This document shows positions 8,965 through 17,927 of a DNA stretch of 64,000 bases, piece by piece (positions within the stretch are counted from its first letter, which is position 1; each line of letters begins with the position of its first letter). Source of the DNA: an uncultured Hyphomicrobiales bacterium (lineage in GTDB: Bacteria; Pseudomonadota; Alphaproteobacteria; Rhizobiales; Devosiaceae); NCBI GenBank assembly GCA_903828145.1, contig CAIKKY010000028.1:83037-147036 (forward strand), in the 5' to 3' direction. The position numbers and the translations under genes are program-made. The notes under the pieces are model-generated. The model did no database searches. It saw nothing but the letters and a program-made list of their open reading frames with translations, and was not told where the DNA came from.

Positions 8965-9842
8965 TGGCCATGATTTCTGGCGATACGCACCGGCTGCGCC
9001 TCATCGTGCGCTACACGATCCTCGGCCTCATTGCGGTAATGTTCGTCTTCCCGCTCGTGTTCATGATTGTGTCGAGCTTCAAGCCCGACCTGCAATTGCT
9101 GACTGATACCGGGAGCCTCCGTGCCTTCCTGCCGGTGGGCGATATTTCGGTGAACAATTACCTCGCCGCTTTCCGGCGGGCGCCGGTGGGGCTGTTCATC
9201 TTCAACTCGGTGGTGGTGACTGGTGTCACGGTCGTCCTTTCGCTGCTGGTCTGCTCGGCCGCGGCCTTTGCCTTTGTCTTTGTGGAATGGCGCGGGCGCG
9301 ACCTGATCCTGACAATCATTCTCGCCACCTTGATTGTGCCGTTTGAGACCATCGCCATCCCGCTGCTGCTGCTCGCGTCCAAGCTGCCCTGGATCGGGGC
9401 GGAGGGGCTCACCTTCGGCTGGCTCAATTCGTACCGGGTGCAGATCGTGCCGTTCGTGGCCGACGGTCTCGCGATCTTCCTGTTTGTGCAATATTTCAAG
9501 GATCTGCCGGGCGAACTCATCGAAGCGGCCCGCGTGGAAGGGGCCAGCTGGGGTCAGATTTACCGCAAGGTGGTGATGCCGCTCGCCGGGCCCGTGCTCG
9601 CGACGGTGGCGATCCTCAAGTTCCTTGCCATGTACAACCAGTACCTGTGGCCGCTGATGGTGGTGCAGGAAGAGACTTATCGCCCGGTGATGGTGGGGCT
9701 GCAGTATTTCTTCCAGCTCAACCGCGCCTGGGGCGAGATCATGGCCTATCTGAGCCTCATCACGGTGCCCGTGCTGGTGTTCTATCTCGTGTTGCAGCGT
9801 GCATTCATTGCCTCAATCGCCTCGACCGGCGTCAAGGGCTGA
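8964..9842 (+). CDS. ABC transporter permease, MalG/UgpE type
   Basis: 292 residues with six predicted helices; the first is YTILGLIAVMFVFPLVFMIV. The EAA loop reads EAARVEGASWGQIYRKVVMP, matching the coupling helix of sugar permeases. The ATG overlaps the stop of the preceding permease by one base, so translation is coupled and a heterodimer is expected. It is a standard partner in CUT1-family sugar importers. Nothing odd was seen. Confidence 0.9.
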   Translation: MAMISGDTHRLRLIVRYTILGLIAVMFVFPLVFMIVSSFKPDLQLLTDTGSLRAFLPVGDISVNNYLAAFRRAPVGLFIFNSVVVTGVTVVLSLLVCSAAAFAFVFVEWRGRDLILTIILATLIVPFETIAIPLLLLASKLPWIGAEGLTFGWLNSYRVQIVPFVADGLAIFLFVQYFKDLPGELIEAARVEGASWGQIYRKVVMPLAGPVLATVAILKFLAMYNQYLWPLMVVQEETYRPVMVGLQYFFQLNRAWGEIMAYLSLITVPVLVFYLVLQRAFIASIASTGVKG

Positions 9843-9853
9843 CGGAGTTTTTC

Positions 9854-10837
9854 ATGGTTATCGCTTTAGAGAAAAAGTGGATCTGGGATAGCTGGTACGC
9901 CCATGACGGGCAGCGCTGGCACGGGTTCTTCCTGCAGGCCGACAAGACGCTGATCGACCCCGACCTGCGGCACCTCAATGTGACGCAGGGTCATGCGGTG
10001 TCGGATGATCTGAAGACCTGGACGCATTTGGGCACCATGTTCACCCCGTCCGAGGGGCCGGGCTGGGATGATTACACCACCTGGACCGGCTCGGTGGTGC
10101 AGGATGATGCGGGGCTCTGGCACCTGTTTTACACCGGCACATCGCACGCCGAAAACGCGCTCTACCAGCGCGTCGGCCACGCGACCTCGACGGACCTGCA
10201 CCAGTGGACCCGGGTGGGGAACGGCCTCGCCCTCGATCTGCAGGGGCCCAACGCGCAGTTTTATGAAAAGGACCACATGGTCGGCCATTGGCACGACCGC
10301 GCCATGCGCGACCCGTGGGTGATGCGCGACCCGAGCGGCAAGGGCTGGCTGATGTATTTCACGGCCCGCGTGCCGGGTGTGGCTGAGCCCAATGGCGGCG
10401 GCGCCATCGGCTTTGCGACCTCCGACGATCTCATGACCTGGACCCTGCAGAAGCCGGTATTTTCGGGCGGTTTCGGCCAGCTTGAAGTGCCGCAGGTGTT
10501 TGCGGTCGACGGGCGCTGGTACTGCCTGTTTTGCACCTCGTCGACGCATTGGAGCACGGGCTATAAGGCGATCAATCCTGAAAGCCCGGTGACGGGCAAT
10601 CATTACCTGATCGCCGACAATCCGCGCGGGCCGTGGCGCGTGGCGCCGGGGACATTCTTTGATGGGGCCGAGCCCTGCAAGCGCTATGCGGCCCGCATTG
10701 TCGATACCGGCGACGGGCTCGTCATTCTGGGCTTTGCCGACAATGGCAAGGCGAATTTCGGCGGCTATGTCACCGATCCTGAACCCGTGATGGTCGATCA
10801 GTACGGGCTTCTCCACGTCATTCCTGAAAGGGGCTAG
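9854..10837 (+). CDS. Cytosolic clan GH-J glycoside hydrolase (GH32/GH68-like beta-fructosidase)
   Basis: 327 residues without a signal peptide. The frame is open farther upstream, but the ATG at 9854 has a GGAG ribosome site and sits 11 bp past the permease stop. The fold of clan GH-J five-bladed propellers shows in three acidic motifs: WIWDSW with Asp12 as likely nucleophile, MRDP (152-154) as stabiliser, and QLEVPQ with Glu211 as acid/base. TWTGSVV matches the WSGS strand. WDSW is typical of GH68 levansucrases, whereas the compact single domain and cytosolic setting look like GH32. It should hydrolyse sucrose or short fructosides after import. The specificity is inferred. Confidence 0.8.
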   Translation: MVIALEKKWIWDSWYAHDGQRWHGFFLQADKTLIDPDLRHLNVTQGHAVSDDLKTWTHLGTMFTPSEGPGWDDYTTWTGSVVQDDAGLWHLFYTGTSHAENALYQRVGHATSTDLHQWTRVGNGLALDLQGPNAQFYEKDHMVGHWHDRAMRDPWVMRDPSGKGWLMYFTARVPGVAEPNGGGAIGFATSDDLMTWTLQKPVFSGGFGQLEVPQVFAVDGRWYCLFCTSSTHWSTGYKAINPESPVTGNHYLIADNPRGPWRVAPGTFFDGAEPCKRYAARIVDTGDGLVILGFADNGKANFGGYVTDPEPVMVDQYGLLHVIPERG

Positions 10838-10840
10838 GCC

Positions 10841-11923
10841 ATGGCCAATGTCGCGCTCACCGGGCTCAAAAAGAGCTACGGTCCGGTCGATGTCATCAAA
10901 GGCGTTGATATTGCTATTGAGGATGGTGAGTTCGTGGTGTTCGTCGGCCCCTCGGGCTGCGGGAAATCCACGCTGCTCAGGATGATCGCCGGGCTCGAGG
11001 ATATTTCCGGGGGCACGCTCAGCATTGGCGGGCGGGTGGTGAACGACGTGCCGCCCAAGGATCGCCGGATTGCCATGGTGTTCCAGTCCTACGCGATTTT
11101 TCCGCACATGACGGTACGCGAGAACGTCGCCTTCGGGCTGACCATCGCCAAAATGCCGAAGAAGGAAAAGGAAGCCAAGGTCGCTGAGGCCGCGCGCATC
11201 CTGCAGATGGAGCACCTGCTCGATCGGCGGCCGAGCCAGTTGTCGGGTGGTCAGCGCCAGCGCGTTGCGATTGGCCGCGCCATTGTGCGCGAACCGGCGG
11301 TGTTCCTGTTCGATGAACCGCTGTCCAACCTCGATGCGGCGCTGCGCGTTGACATGCGGATGGAGCTGGCAAAGCTCCATCAGGATCTCAAGGCCACGAT
11401 GATCTATGTGACGCATGATCAGGTCGAAGCCATGACGCTGGCCGACAAGATTGTGGTGCTGAACGCCGGTGTGGTGCAGCAGGTGGGCACACCGCTCGAG
11501 CTGTACCACAGCCCCGCCAACCTGTTTGTGGCCGGGTTCATTGGCTCGCCGAAGATGAATCTCCTCCCGGTGACGGTTGAAGGGGTTACCTCCAGTTCTG
11601 TGACGGTCGGGTCGCCCGATCTCGGCGTTGCGATGCTGCCGTTCCGGCCGGGCGCTGTCGTCGTCGGCGATCAGGTCACGCTCGGCGTGCGCCCGCATAT
11701 GTTGGGTCTCGGGGCTGGCACACGGCTGCCCGGTGCGGTGCAGCTGGTCGAACGGCTCGGAAACGAGACGATTGCCATGCTGCGGCTCAAATCCGGGCAG
11801 GAAATTACCGCGGCGCTCGGCGGCGATCAGCCGATCCGGGTGGGCGACAGGATCGACCCGGGCTTTGCGCCCACCGCCGCGGCGCTGTTCGACACCGCCG
11901 GGATTGCGCTCACGCGCGCCTGA
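10841..11923 (+). CDS. ABC transporter ATP-binding protein, MalK/UgpC type
   Basis: 360 residues. Motifs are Walker [10 protein letters not shown], signature [14 protein letters not shown], Walker [13 protein letters not shown] and switch His in YVTHDQVEA. The C-terminal third (from about residue 235) is the MalK-type regulatory OB domain (LGVRPHMLG). It powers the importer encoded just upstream and follows the hydrolase gene by 3 bp. A shared bidirectional terminator closes the operon. MalK-type ATPases may serve several permeases in a cell. Confidence 0.92.
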   Translation: MANVALTGLKKSYGPVDVIKGVDIAIEDGEFVVFVGPSGCGKSTLLRMIAGLEDISGGTLSIGGRVVNDVPPKDRRIAMVFQSYAIFPHMTVRENVAFGLTIAKMPKKEKEAKVAEAARILQMEHLLDRRPSQLSGGQRQRVAIGRAIVREPAVFLFDEPLSNLDAALRVDMRMELAKLHQDLKATMIYVTHDQVEAMTLADKIVVLNAGVVQQVGTPLELYHSPANLFVAGFIGSPKMNLLPVTVEGVTSSSVTVGSPDLGVAMLPFRPGAVVVGDQVTLGVRPHMLGLGAGTRLPGAVQLVERLGNETIAMLRLKSGQEITAALGGDQPIRVGDRIDPGFAPTAAALFDTAGIALTRA

Positions 11924-11944
11924 GGACGGACCTAACGCGTGTAA

Positions 11945-11971
11945 AAAAAGGGGGCCATGCGCCCCCTTTTT
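11945..11971. terminator. Bidirectional terminator between the sugar operon and amylosucrase
   Basis: A hairpin of AAAAAGGGGGC paired with GCCCCCTTTTT around a short loop. The T-run on each strand serves the plus-strand ABC operon and the minus-strand amylosucrase gene, which converge here. Confidence 0.9.
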
Positions 11972-11973
11972 CG

Positions 11974-13902
11974 TCAGCCGAGCCAGACCCGCGCGTAGGG
12001 CGGCAAAGCAATGAAGCCATCGGGTGTGTCCACCTGGGCGTCGCTCAGATGGTCATGAAACCGCCTTGCGCCGGCGGTTTCAGCGAAGGCGCGGGGCACT
12101 GAGAGCCAGTATTCGGTGAAGTTGAAGAGTCCCAGCACCGTTTCGGTCGGGCTCACCCGCCGGAAGGCGAAGACCCCATCCACGCCGCAGTCGAGCACTT
12201 CGGTGGGGGTGCTGGCGTGAAAGGCCGCAACCGCCTTGCGCCGCGCGAGAATATGGCGCGTGCCGCTGAAAATTTGTCCGGCGGGCTGGGTCTCGTCGTG
12301 GCGCGCTGCGGCCAGGGTCCAATCCATCATCGGGCGGTGCATCCAGCGGCTGTCGTGCTGGCGATGCGGATCATCAAGATAGCTGTCGTCGTTGAGGAGC
12401 CCCAGCTCGTCGCCCATGTAAAGAAGCGGCATGCCGCCGAAGCTTGCGATCAGCGCGTGGCCGAGCAACAGGCGCTGCACCGCAAGATCACGCGCGTGGG
12501 CATCGCCGGTTTCAAGGGCCCGTTCAAGCCCGACCAGCGCGGCGCTGGTGCCGGAATTGCGGCGGTCGCCCGTGGCTGGATTATCCTGAAACAGCCGTCC
12601 CTTGGCGAAGGACCCGGCGAAATCGCCGGTGTAGAATTCAGCGAGGAAGCGCCGGTGCGCTGCACCGGAAAAGCCGAGGGCCGCCGCGTCCTCATCGGTT
12701 ATGGCCCAGCCGATATCATCGTGGCAGCGGATGTAAGTCGCAAAGCTGGCGTTTTCGAACCGCAGCGGGAAATGGGTTTTCAGCACATGGGTCATCAGCC
12801 GGGTTGAGCGGGTGGCGAGCGCCGACCAGAACTGCACCATGAGTGTGTTGTGATAGGCGAGATTGCCTTCCTTGCCCGTATGCGCGCCCACCCCGAGATA
12901 GGGGATGAGATCAGTCGGGGCGACAATAGCCTCTTCCTTGTGCAGCAGTGCGGGCGCAGCGATGCGGCTGGCGGCGCGCAGCGCATGCAGGATCTGGTGG
13001 ACTTCAGGCTCGTTCTGGCAGCGGGTGCCGAGCCGTTTCCACATGAAGGCCACGGCATCAAGCCGCACCACGCCGACGCCCTTATTGGCGAGGAACAGCA
13101 TGATGTCTACGATCTCGGCCATGACTTGCGGGTTGGCCCAGTTCAGATCCCACTGGTGCTCGTTGAACGTGGTCCAGACCCATTTTTTCAGGTCGGGGTA
13201 ATAGGTGAAATTGCCCGGCGCGTGTTCGGGAAAAATCTCGACCAGGGTTTTTTCATAATCGTCGGGCCAGGTGCGGTCCTCGAACATCCAGTAATAGGCC
13301 TGGTGCGGGGCGCTGCCGGCGCGGGCCCTATCGGCCCAGTCATGTTCCTTGGCAGTGTGGTTGAGCACAAGATCGATACAGACCCGGATACCGCGTTCGG
13401 CAAGTTTCGCCGAGACCATTTCGATATCGTCGAGCGTGCCATAATCGGGGTTGATCCGGCGGTAGTCCATCACCGAATAGCCGCCATCGCTGTCGCCGGG
13501 GCGCGGCATCAGGCAAGGCATGAAATGCACATAGGTGACGCCGAGCTCTTCGAGGTAGTCGAGCTTATCCAGCACGCCCTTGAGGTTGCCCGCAAAGCGA
13601 TCCAGGTAGAACACATAGCCCACCATGGTTTCGCGCAGGAACCAGTCCGGTTCGAGATCGGCCTCGAGATCAAGGTGCTTCAGCCGCTCGGGCCGCGCCG
13701 CCCAGCCCTGGGCGATCCTGAGCACCATATCATCGACGCGCGACTCGAAATCCGGCAGGTGGCCGTAGAGGGCTTTCATCGGCTGATAGAGGTCCGCAAA
13801 GCTGCGCTTCAGCCGCAGAGCAAAAAGCTGCCGGTCCGCCGGGCTGAGCGTATCGAGACTGCGGCGCGCGCCAGAAAGTGCATCATCGATGCGGGACTGC
13901 AT
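11974..13902 (-). CDS. Amylosucrase (GH13 sucrose glucosyltransferase)
   Basis: 642 residues, the usual amylosucrase length. It makes alpha-1,4-glucan and fructose from sucrose, using no nucleotide sugar. The N-terminal helical domain is followed by a GH13 barrel: DGGYSVMDYRRINP, DLVLNHTAKEHDW, RLDAVAFMWK with nucleophile Asp282, HKEEAIV with acid/base Glu324, and CHDDIGW with Asp395. The stretch VWTTFNEHQWDLNWANP matches the Neisseria polysaccharea enzyme closely. There is no signal peptide, so it acts in the cytoplasm. It lies between a fructoside/sucrose importer and a full glycogen operon, so it can feed glucan into the glycogen pool. A LacI-type palindrome lies upstream. Sucrose hydrolase of the same family is the main alternative. 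Confidence 0.87.
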   Translation of the reverse strand: MQSRIDDALSGARRSLDTLSPADRQLFALRLKRSFADLYQPMKALYGHLPDFESRVDDMVLRIAQGWAARPERLKHLDLEADLEPDWFLRETMVGYVFYLDRFAGNLKGVLDKLDYLEELGVTYVHFMPCLMPRPGDSDGGYSVMDYRRINPDYGTLDDIEMVSAKLAERGIRVCIDLVLNHTAKEHDWADRARAGSAPHQAYYWMFEDRTWPDDYEKTLVEIFPEHAPGNFTYYPDLKKWVWTTFNEHQWDLNWANPQVMAEIVDIMLFLANKGVGVVRLDAVAFMWKRLGTRCQNEPEVHQILHALRAASRIAAPALLHKEEAIVAPTDLIPYLGVGAHTGKEGNLAYHNTLMVQFWSALATRSTRLMTHVLKTHFPLRFENASFATYIRCHDDIGWAITDEDAAALGFSGAAHRRFLAEFYTGDFAGSFAKGRLFQDNPATGDRRNSGTSAALVGLERALETGDAHARDLAVQRLLLGHALIASFGGMPLLYMGDELGLLNDDSYLDDPHRQHDSRWMHRPMMDWTLAAARHDETQPAGQIFSGTRHILARRKAVAAFHASTPTEVLDCGVDGVFAFRRVSPTETVLGLFNFTEYWLSVPRAFAETAGARRFHDHLSDAQVDTPDGFIALPPYARVWLG

Positions 13903-13944
13903 GGAACCCCCCTGAGCCCGGTTTCACTGCGCCTTGGCGCTTCC

Positions 13945-13954
13945 AAAGCGCTTT
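13945..13954. promoter_or_regulatory. LacI/GalR-type operator candidate upstream of amylosucrase
   Basis: AAAGCGCTTT is a perfect 10-bp palindrome with a central CG, extended on one side to AAAGCGCTTTAA. It lies 43 bp before the amylosucrase ATG. The half-site differs from the TGACACCG palindromes ahead of the sugar operon, so if it is an operator, a different LacI-family protein should read it. Confidence 0.5.
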
Positions 13955-14008
13955 AAACACAAAAGCGGGAGGGTTTTCCAGCACTCTCGGCATGCGGGGG
14001 TGGGGAAG

Positions 14009-14084
14009 TGGTGGGCCCACCAGGACTCGAACCTGGAACCAGACGGTTATGAGCCGTCAGCTCTAACCATTGAGCTATGGGCCC
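14009..14084 (-). tRNA. tRNA with CAT anticodon (Met, or lysidine-modified Ile2)
   Basis: 76 nt including encoded CCA. The acceptor arms are GGGCCCA and TGGGCCC, the D-arm is AGCTC...GAGC, the anticodon arm is GACGG-CTCATAA-CCGTC, and the T-arm is CCAGG-TTCGAGT-CCTGG. CAT in the loop fits elongator Met or the AUA-reading Ile2 tRNA. The GGGCCC acceptor and GGTTAGAGC D-region resemble enteric Ile2, but I cannot settle the identity by eye. Confidence 0.95.
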
Positions 14085-14135
14085 GCCGGGCGCACCCTTA
14101 GCAGGGTGGGCCCAAACGAAAAAGGGTTGGCGTAC

Positions 14136-14408
14136 TCAGGCCGATGGGCTGGCGGTCAGCCGGGCCAGTTCGGCTTCGGCCTTGAGGGCGCGGGCGCGCC
14201 AGTCTTCGAGGGTGAGCTGAGGGGCTGCGTCGGCCGAGGTGGCGGCCGCGCCCATAAGGCGCGCGTGCAGCGCCTCGACATAGGCCGCGTCGTCGGGATC
14301 GAGGTGGCCCGCAGCCGAATCGGCGGCGATGCGGTTCAGGCTGTCGGTGGTATCTTCAGTCATCTCGCCGGTGGCGAGCAGGGCCCGGATCAGGTCGTCA
14401 ACGGTCAC
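14136..14408 (-). CDS. Small hypothetical protein, helical and acidic
   Basis: 90 residues with no family I recognise. It begins MTVDDLIRALLATGEMTEDT, has an acidic middle (LDPDDAAYVEALHARL) and ends in an amphipathic helix (LEDWRARALKAEAELARLTAS) that could form a short coiled coil. There is no signal peptide or membrane segment, so it is probably cytosolic. It starts 11 bp past the stop of the Mpg glycosylase gene on the same strand, so the two may be co-transcribed. Codon use looks like that of its neighbours. Confidence 0.6.
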   Translation of the reverse strand: MTVDDLIRALLATGEMTEDTTDSLNRIAADSAAGHLDPDDAAYVEALHARLMGAAATSADAAPQLTLEDWRARALKAEAELARLTASPSA

Positions 14409-14419
14409 AGTGGGTCTCC

Positions 14420-14989
14420 TCAGATTTCGGGATTGTTCCTAGCGCGTGGAAACGGGCGCGACAAGAAAGCTGATCCCGAAAGTCCAAACCGCCAGAGGAC
14501 ATCGGTCGCTTTGGTGAGGCCAATGCGGGGGCCGGTGGAGACGGGGACCGGGCTTTGAGGCAACGCGAGGTCGAAGCTGGGCTCGAGCGGCAGGCCATTG
14601 TCCTCAAGCCCGATGCCGAGGGCCCGGGCGAGATTGCCCGGCCCGGCCGCGAGCCGATGGAAGGGGACGGGTCCGCGCCGCGCCACCATGGCGTCCAGGC
14701 CGATCTGCGGTTGCAGCGCCCGGATCAGCACCGCCTCGCCGGGTTGTCCGACCAGGTTGATGCAATGGTGCAGGCCGTAGCTGAGGTAAACGTACACATG
14801 GCCGGGACCCAGAAACATGGCGCGGTTGCGCGCCGTCGGTCCGTTGACGCTGTGTGAGGCGGGGTCGGCCCGGCCATAGGCCTCGGTTTCGACAATGATG
14901 CCGCCGCAGCCGCGCACGGTGAAGGTCGCGCCGATGAGCGCGCGGGCGAGGGTATCGATGGGAGAAGAAAACAGGGGCGCGAGATCCAT
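14420..14989 (-). CDS. mpg: DNA-3-methyladenine glycosylase, Mpg/AAG type
   Basis: 189 residues. It removes alkylated and deaminated purines from DNA. The AAG fold shows in IIVETEAYGRADPASHS, holding the catalytic Glu-Tyr segment, then FLGPGHVYVYLSYGLHHCINLV, AVLIRALQP, AAGPGNLARALGI and the late TGPRIGLTKATD. The length is normal for the bacterial family. ATG start at 14989. The small acidic protein gene follows by 11 bp. Confidence 0.92.
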   Translation of the reverse strand: MDLAPLFSSPIDTLARALIGATFTVRGCGGIIVETEAYGRADPASHSVNGPTARNRAMFLGPGHVYVYLSYGLHHCINLVGQPGEAVLIRALQPQIGLDAMVARRGPVPFHRLAAGPGNLARALGIGLEDNGLPLEPSFDLALPQSPVPVSTGPRIGLTKATDVLWRFGLSGSAFLSRPFPRARNNPEI

Positions 14990-15027
14990 GCCACAAGAGC
15001 TAGGGTTTCGCGGCGGCGCGGTAAAGG

Positions 15028-15363
15028 TCAGGCGAGCCGGTTCATGCGCAGCATGGCGCGCTGCTGGGCATCGCGGGTCTTCTGGGTCAGCTCGGCGGTT
15101 TCGGTATTGGTCATGCGGTCAGCGACGATCTGGCCGGACTCACGGGCGCTCTTGACGCGGCGGTCGCGGGCTTCTTTCTGGATGCGGGTATTGGCAACGC
15201 GCAGGGATTGGGTCACCTGATCGGATTCGCCCGTGACGCCGATCAGGTTCGATGCCGCCTGCTGGCCTGCAGCAATGGAATCCGTCGCCCATTGCCGGGT
15301 CTTGAGGCGCCGATATTCAAGATCGGCCCAGGCCGATCGCGTGGTGCTCGCCGAGATGCTCAT
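15028..15363 (-). CDS. Small hypothetical, mostly helical protein
   Basis: 111 residues, unrecognised. The sequence is rich in Ala, Arg, Gln and Thr and reads as one long helix with polar faces (LRVANTRIQKEARDRRVKSA; TAELTQKTRDAQQRAMLRMN). There is no Cys, signal peptide or membrane helix. It starts at ATG 15363 and is followed by Mpg 38 bp downstream on the same strand. The ORF is supported by absence of stops and by codon use similar to neighbours; the role is unknown. Confidence 0.55.
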   Translation of the reverse strand: MSISASTTRSAWADLEYRRLKTRQWATDSIAAGQQAASNLIGVTGESDQVTQSLRVANTRIQKEARDRRVKSARESGQIVADRMTNTETAELTQKTRDAQQRAMLRMNRLA

Positions 15364-15442
15364 GTACGGGACTATGCCAGTAAAGGCGTTAAGCTTGCCT
15401 TAACGCTTTGGAGTGCCTAGCGAGTAGAAAAGAGGGCGGCTG

Positions 15443-16849
15443 ATGAGCGATCAGGTGAAATTCGGGACAAGCGGCCTGCGCGGGCTGACGAGCGCGCTCC
15501 TCGGGCCCGTGGCCCGGCGCCATGTCACGGCGTTCCTGAGCCACCTCACGGCCCAGGGCGAACGACCCGAGCGGGTCTATCTGGGGCGCGACCTGCGGGC
15601 ATCGAGCCCGGCCCTGCTCGGCGATTGCGCGGCGGCGCTCCACGCAGCCGGGATCGAGGCGGTCGATTGCGGCGCGTTGCCCACACCGGCGCTGGCGCTT
15701 TACGCGATGGCGGCCGGGTGCCCGGCCATCATGGTCACGGGAAGCCATATTCCGGCGGACCGGAACGGGCTCAAATTTTACACGCGGCTGGGCGAAATCA
15801 GTAAAGCCGACGAGGCGGGGATCATCGCGGCGCTCCGTCCTGAGGCGACGGAAGTGATCTCGCCGCCCCTGAGAAGCGAGGCGGCGCTGGCCGGGAATTT
15901 CTATCGGCAGCGCTATCGCTTTTTGATGCCCACCGATCTTCTCGTGGGCTGGCGGATCGGGGTGTTCGAGCAATCAGGCGTGGCGCGCGACATGCTGGTG
16001 TCGCTGTTCACGCGGGCGGGGGCCGAGGTCGTGCGCATCGGGCGGTCGGAGACCTTTATTCCGGTGGATACCGAGGCATTCTCCGACCCGATCTACGCGC
16101 CGTGCCACGCGGCGATCCGGGCGCAGCGGCTTGATGCGATTGTATCGACCGATGGCGATGGCGACCGGCCCCTGCTGCTGCTTGCTGATGGTCAGTTTGT
16201 GCGCGGCGACGCGCTGGGGCTTCTCGCGGCGCAGTTCGTGGGGGCCGATTGTGTGGTGACGCCCGTCACCTCCAACTCGGGGATCGAGGCTCAGGGCGGG
16301 TTTGCCACGGTGATCCGCACCCGCGTCGGTTCGCCCTTTGTGATCGCGGCTATGGCCGAAAGCCCGGGCCGGGTGGTGGTGGGGTTCGAGGCCAATGGCG
16401 GCACGCTGCTGGGCTCGCCGGTGCGTGTGGGCCAAGTGCATCTCAGCGCCCTTCCAACTCGTGATGCCATCCTGCCGCTGATTGCCGCGTTTTCGCTGGC
16501 GGCGCGGGCAGGGCTCAGCCTTGCGGCGCTGGTTGACAGGCTCGAACTTCCTGCCGCGCGGAGTGATCGGCTGGCGGATGTGCCGCCTGAACGGGGGCAG
16601 GCTTTTCTCGAGCGGCTGGTGGCAAGCTGGGGCACTTCATCGCTCAGCGCCCTGGCGGGCGGCAGTGACATGAACCTTACGACGCTCGACGGACCACGGG
16701 TCCGCTTTGCCAATGGTGAAATCCTGCATTATCGCGGCTCGGGCAACGCGCCCGAACTGCGTTGTTATGTTGAGGCGGCCACCGAGGCGCGGGCCGAGGT
16801 CCTGCTTGACGAGGGCCTCGCCATCGCGCGGCGGGCGATCTTCGCTTAA
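15443..16849 (+). CDS. Phosphohexomutase (phosphomannomutase/phosphoglucomutase family)
   Basis: 468 residues of the alpha-D-phosphohexomutase superfamily. It opens with FGTSGLRG, carries the phosphoserine loop TGSHIP with Ser101, the Mg site STDGDGDRP near residue 235, the sugar-binding FEANGG and a C-terminal phosphate-binding RGSGNAPELR. It interconverts hexose 1- and 6-phosphates, probably mannose for GDP-mannose and surface polysaccharide. A dedicated glucose phosphoglucomutase is present in the glycogen operon, which favours the mannose role here. The 3' end overlaps the convergent nucleoside hydrolase by 4 bp. Confidence 0.87.
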   Translation: MSDQVKFGTSGLRGLTSALLGPVARRHVTAFLSHLTAQGERPERVYLGRDLRASSPALLGDCAAALHAAGIEAVDCGALPTPALALYAMAAGCPAIMVTGSHIPADRNGLKFYTRLGEISKADEAGIIAALRPEATEVISPPLRSEAALAGNFYRQRYRFLMPTDLLVGWRIGVFEQSGVARDMLVSLFTRAGAEVVRIGRSETFIPVDTEAFSDPIYAPCHAAIRAQRLDAIVSTDGDGDRPLLLLADGQFVRGDALGLLAAQFVGADCVVTPVTSNSGIEAQGGFATVIRTRVGSPFVIAAMAESPGRVVVGFEANGGTLLGSPVRVGQVHLSALPTRDAILPLIAAFSLAARAGLSLAALVDRLELPAARSDRLADVPPERGQAFLERLVASWGTSSLSALAGGSDMNLTTLDGPRVRFANGEILHYRGSGNAPELRCYVEAATEARAEVLLDEGLAIARRAIFA

Positions 16850-17787
16850 GGCAGGCGCGCCAGCCGTTCCGCGAGCAGATCGTAGAACCCATCGGCATCG
16901 CCTGAGCGCAGATAGTGCACATTGCGCTTGCGGTCGGTGACGCCCCAGTAATCGGCCACGGTCATCCCCACGGTCAGTTCACTCGTCGTCTCGATCTCGA
17001 CATTGATGTGACGGCCCTCGAACAGCTCGGGCTTCAAGAGATAGGCAATGACGCAGGGGTCGTGCAGCGGCGCGCCTTCGGTGCCGTATTTGATGAGATC
17101 AAAGCGCTCCGAAAAGCTCAGCATCTGGTAGACGGCCGTGCCGGCCTTATTGCCAATCTCAAGCAGCTTCTTGAGGCGCTTCGGGGTCGACTGCATCATA
17201 TGGGTCACATCGAGGGGGGCCATGACGATATGGACGCCCGAGCGCAGCACCACATCGGCGGCGTCCGGATCGACATAGATGTTGAATTCAGCTGCCGGGG
17301 TGACATTGCCGACCTCGAAATAGGCCCCGCCCATCATCACGATTTCCTTGATGCGGCCAATGATGCGCGGCTCCTTGACCATGGCCATGGCGACATTGGT
17401 CAGCGGCCCGAGCGTGCACAGCGTGATGGTGCCGGGCTCGTGGCTCATCAGAGCCTCGATCAGATAATCAACGCCATGCTGGGCTTCGAGCGTTTTCACG
17501 GGCGGCGGCAGGTCGGGGCCGTCGAGCCCGGTATCGCCATGCACATATTCGGCGGTGATGAGAGTGCGGCGCATCGGGCGTTCGCACCCGGCATAGACCG
17601 GCACGTCGGTCCGGCCGGCCAGTTCGACGATCTTCAGCGCATTGCGGGCATTCTGGGCGAGCGACACATTGCCGGCAACCGCCACGATACCGATCACGTC
17701 CAGCGCTTCGGGCGAGGCGAGGGCGGTGAGAATGGCCACGGCATCGTCCTGTCCGGGGTCGGTATCGATAATGATCTTGCGCGTCAT
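16846..17787 (-). CDS. Inosine/uridine-preferring nucleoside hydrolase (IunH family)
   Basis: 313 residues. The N terminus carries the calcium-binding signature DTDPGQDDA, then AGNVSLAQNARNALKI, a middle MGGAYFEVGNVTPAAEFNIYVDPDAA that holds the Asn-Glu-Asn ribose contacts, and HDPCVIAYLL with the late active-site His-Asp. It splits nucleosides into base and ribose. No signal peptide. ATG start at 17787. It stands alone between convergent and divergent neighbours; the preferred nucleoside cannot be read from sequence. Confidence 0.92.
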   Translation of the reverse strand: MTRKIIIDTDPGQDDAVAILTALASPEALDVIGIVAVAGNVSLAQNARNALKIVELAGRTDVPVYAGCERPMRRTLITAEYVHGDTGLDGPDLPPPVKTLEAQHGVDYLIEALMSHEPGTITLCTLGPLTNVAMAMVKEPRIIGRIKEIVMMGGAYFEVGNVTPAAEFNIYVDPDAADVVLRSGVHIVMAPLDVTHMMQSTPKRLKKLLEIGNKAGTAVYQMLSFSERFDLIKYGTEGAPLHDPCVIAYLLKPELFEGRHINVEIETTSELTVGMTVADYWGVTDRKRNVHYLRSGDADGFYDLLAERLARLP

Positions 17788-17927
17788 GGCCTGTCCTTGT
17801 GATCGCCTTTTCGCCCGCTACGGGGCGAATCCGGTGCTGATATTAGTCGGGCGCTGATCGCCCGTCGATCAGGACGGAACGGGCCGCCGTCCACTGCGTT
17901 AGCGATCATCGAGCAGGGGAGAGTGGA

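Noticed and set aside
14009..14084. Integration of a mobile element at the tRNA gene
   Set aside because: No integrase, repeated tRNA 3' end or foreign composition was seen on either side.
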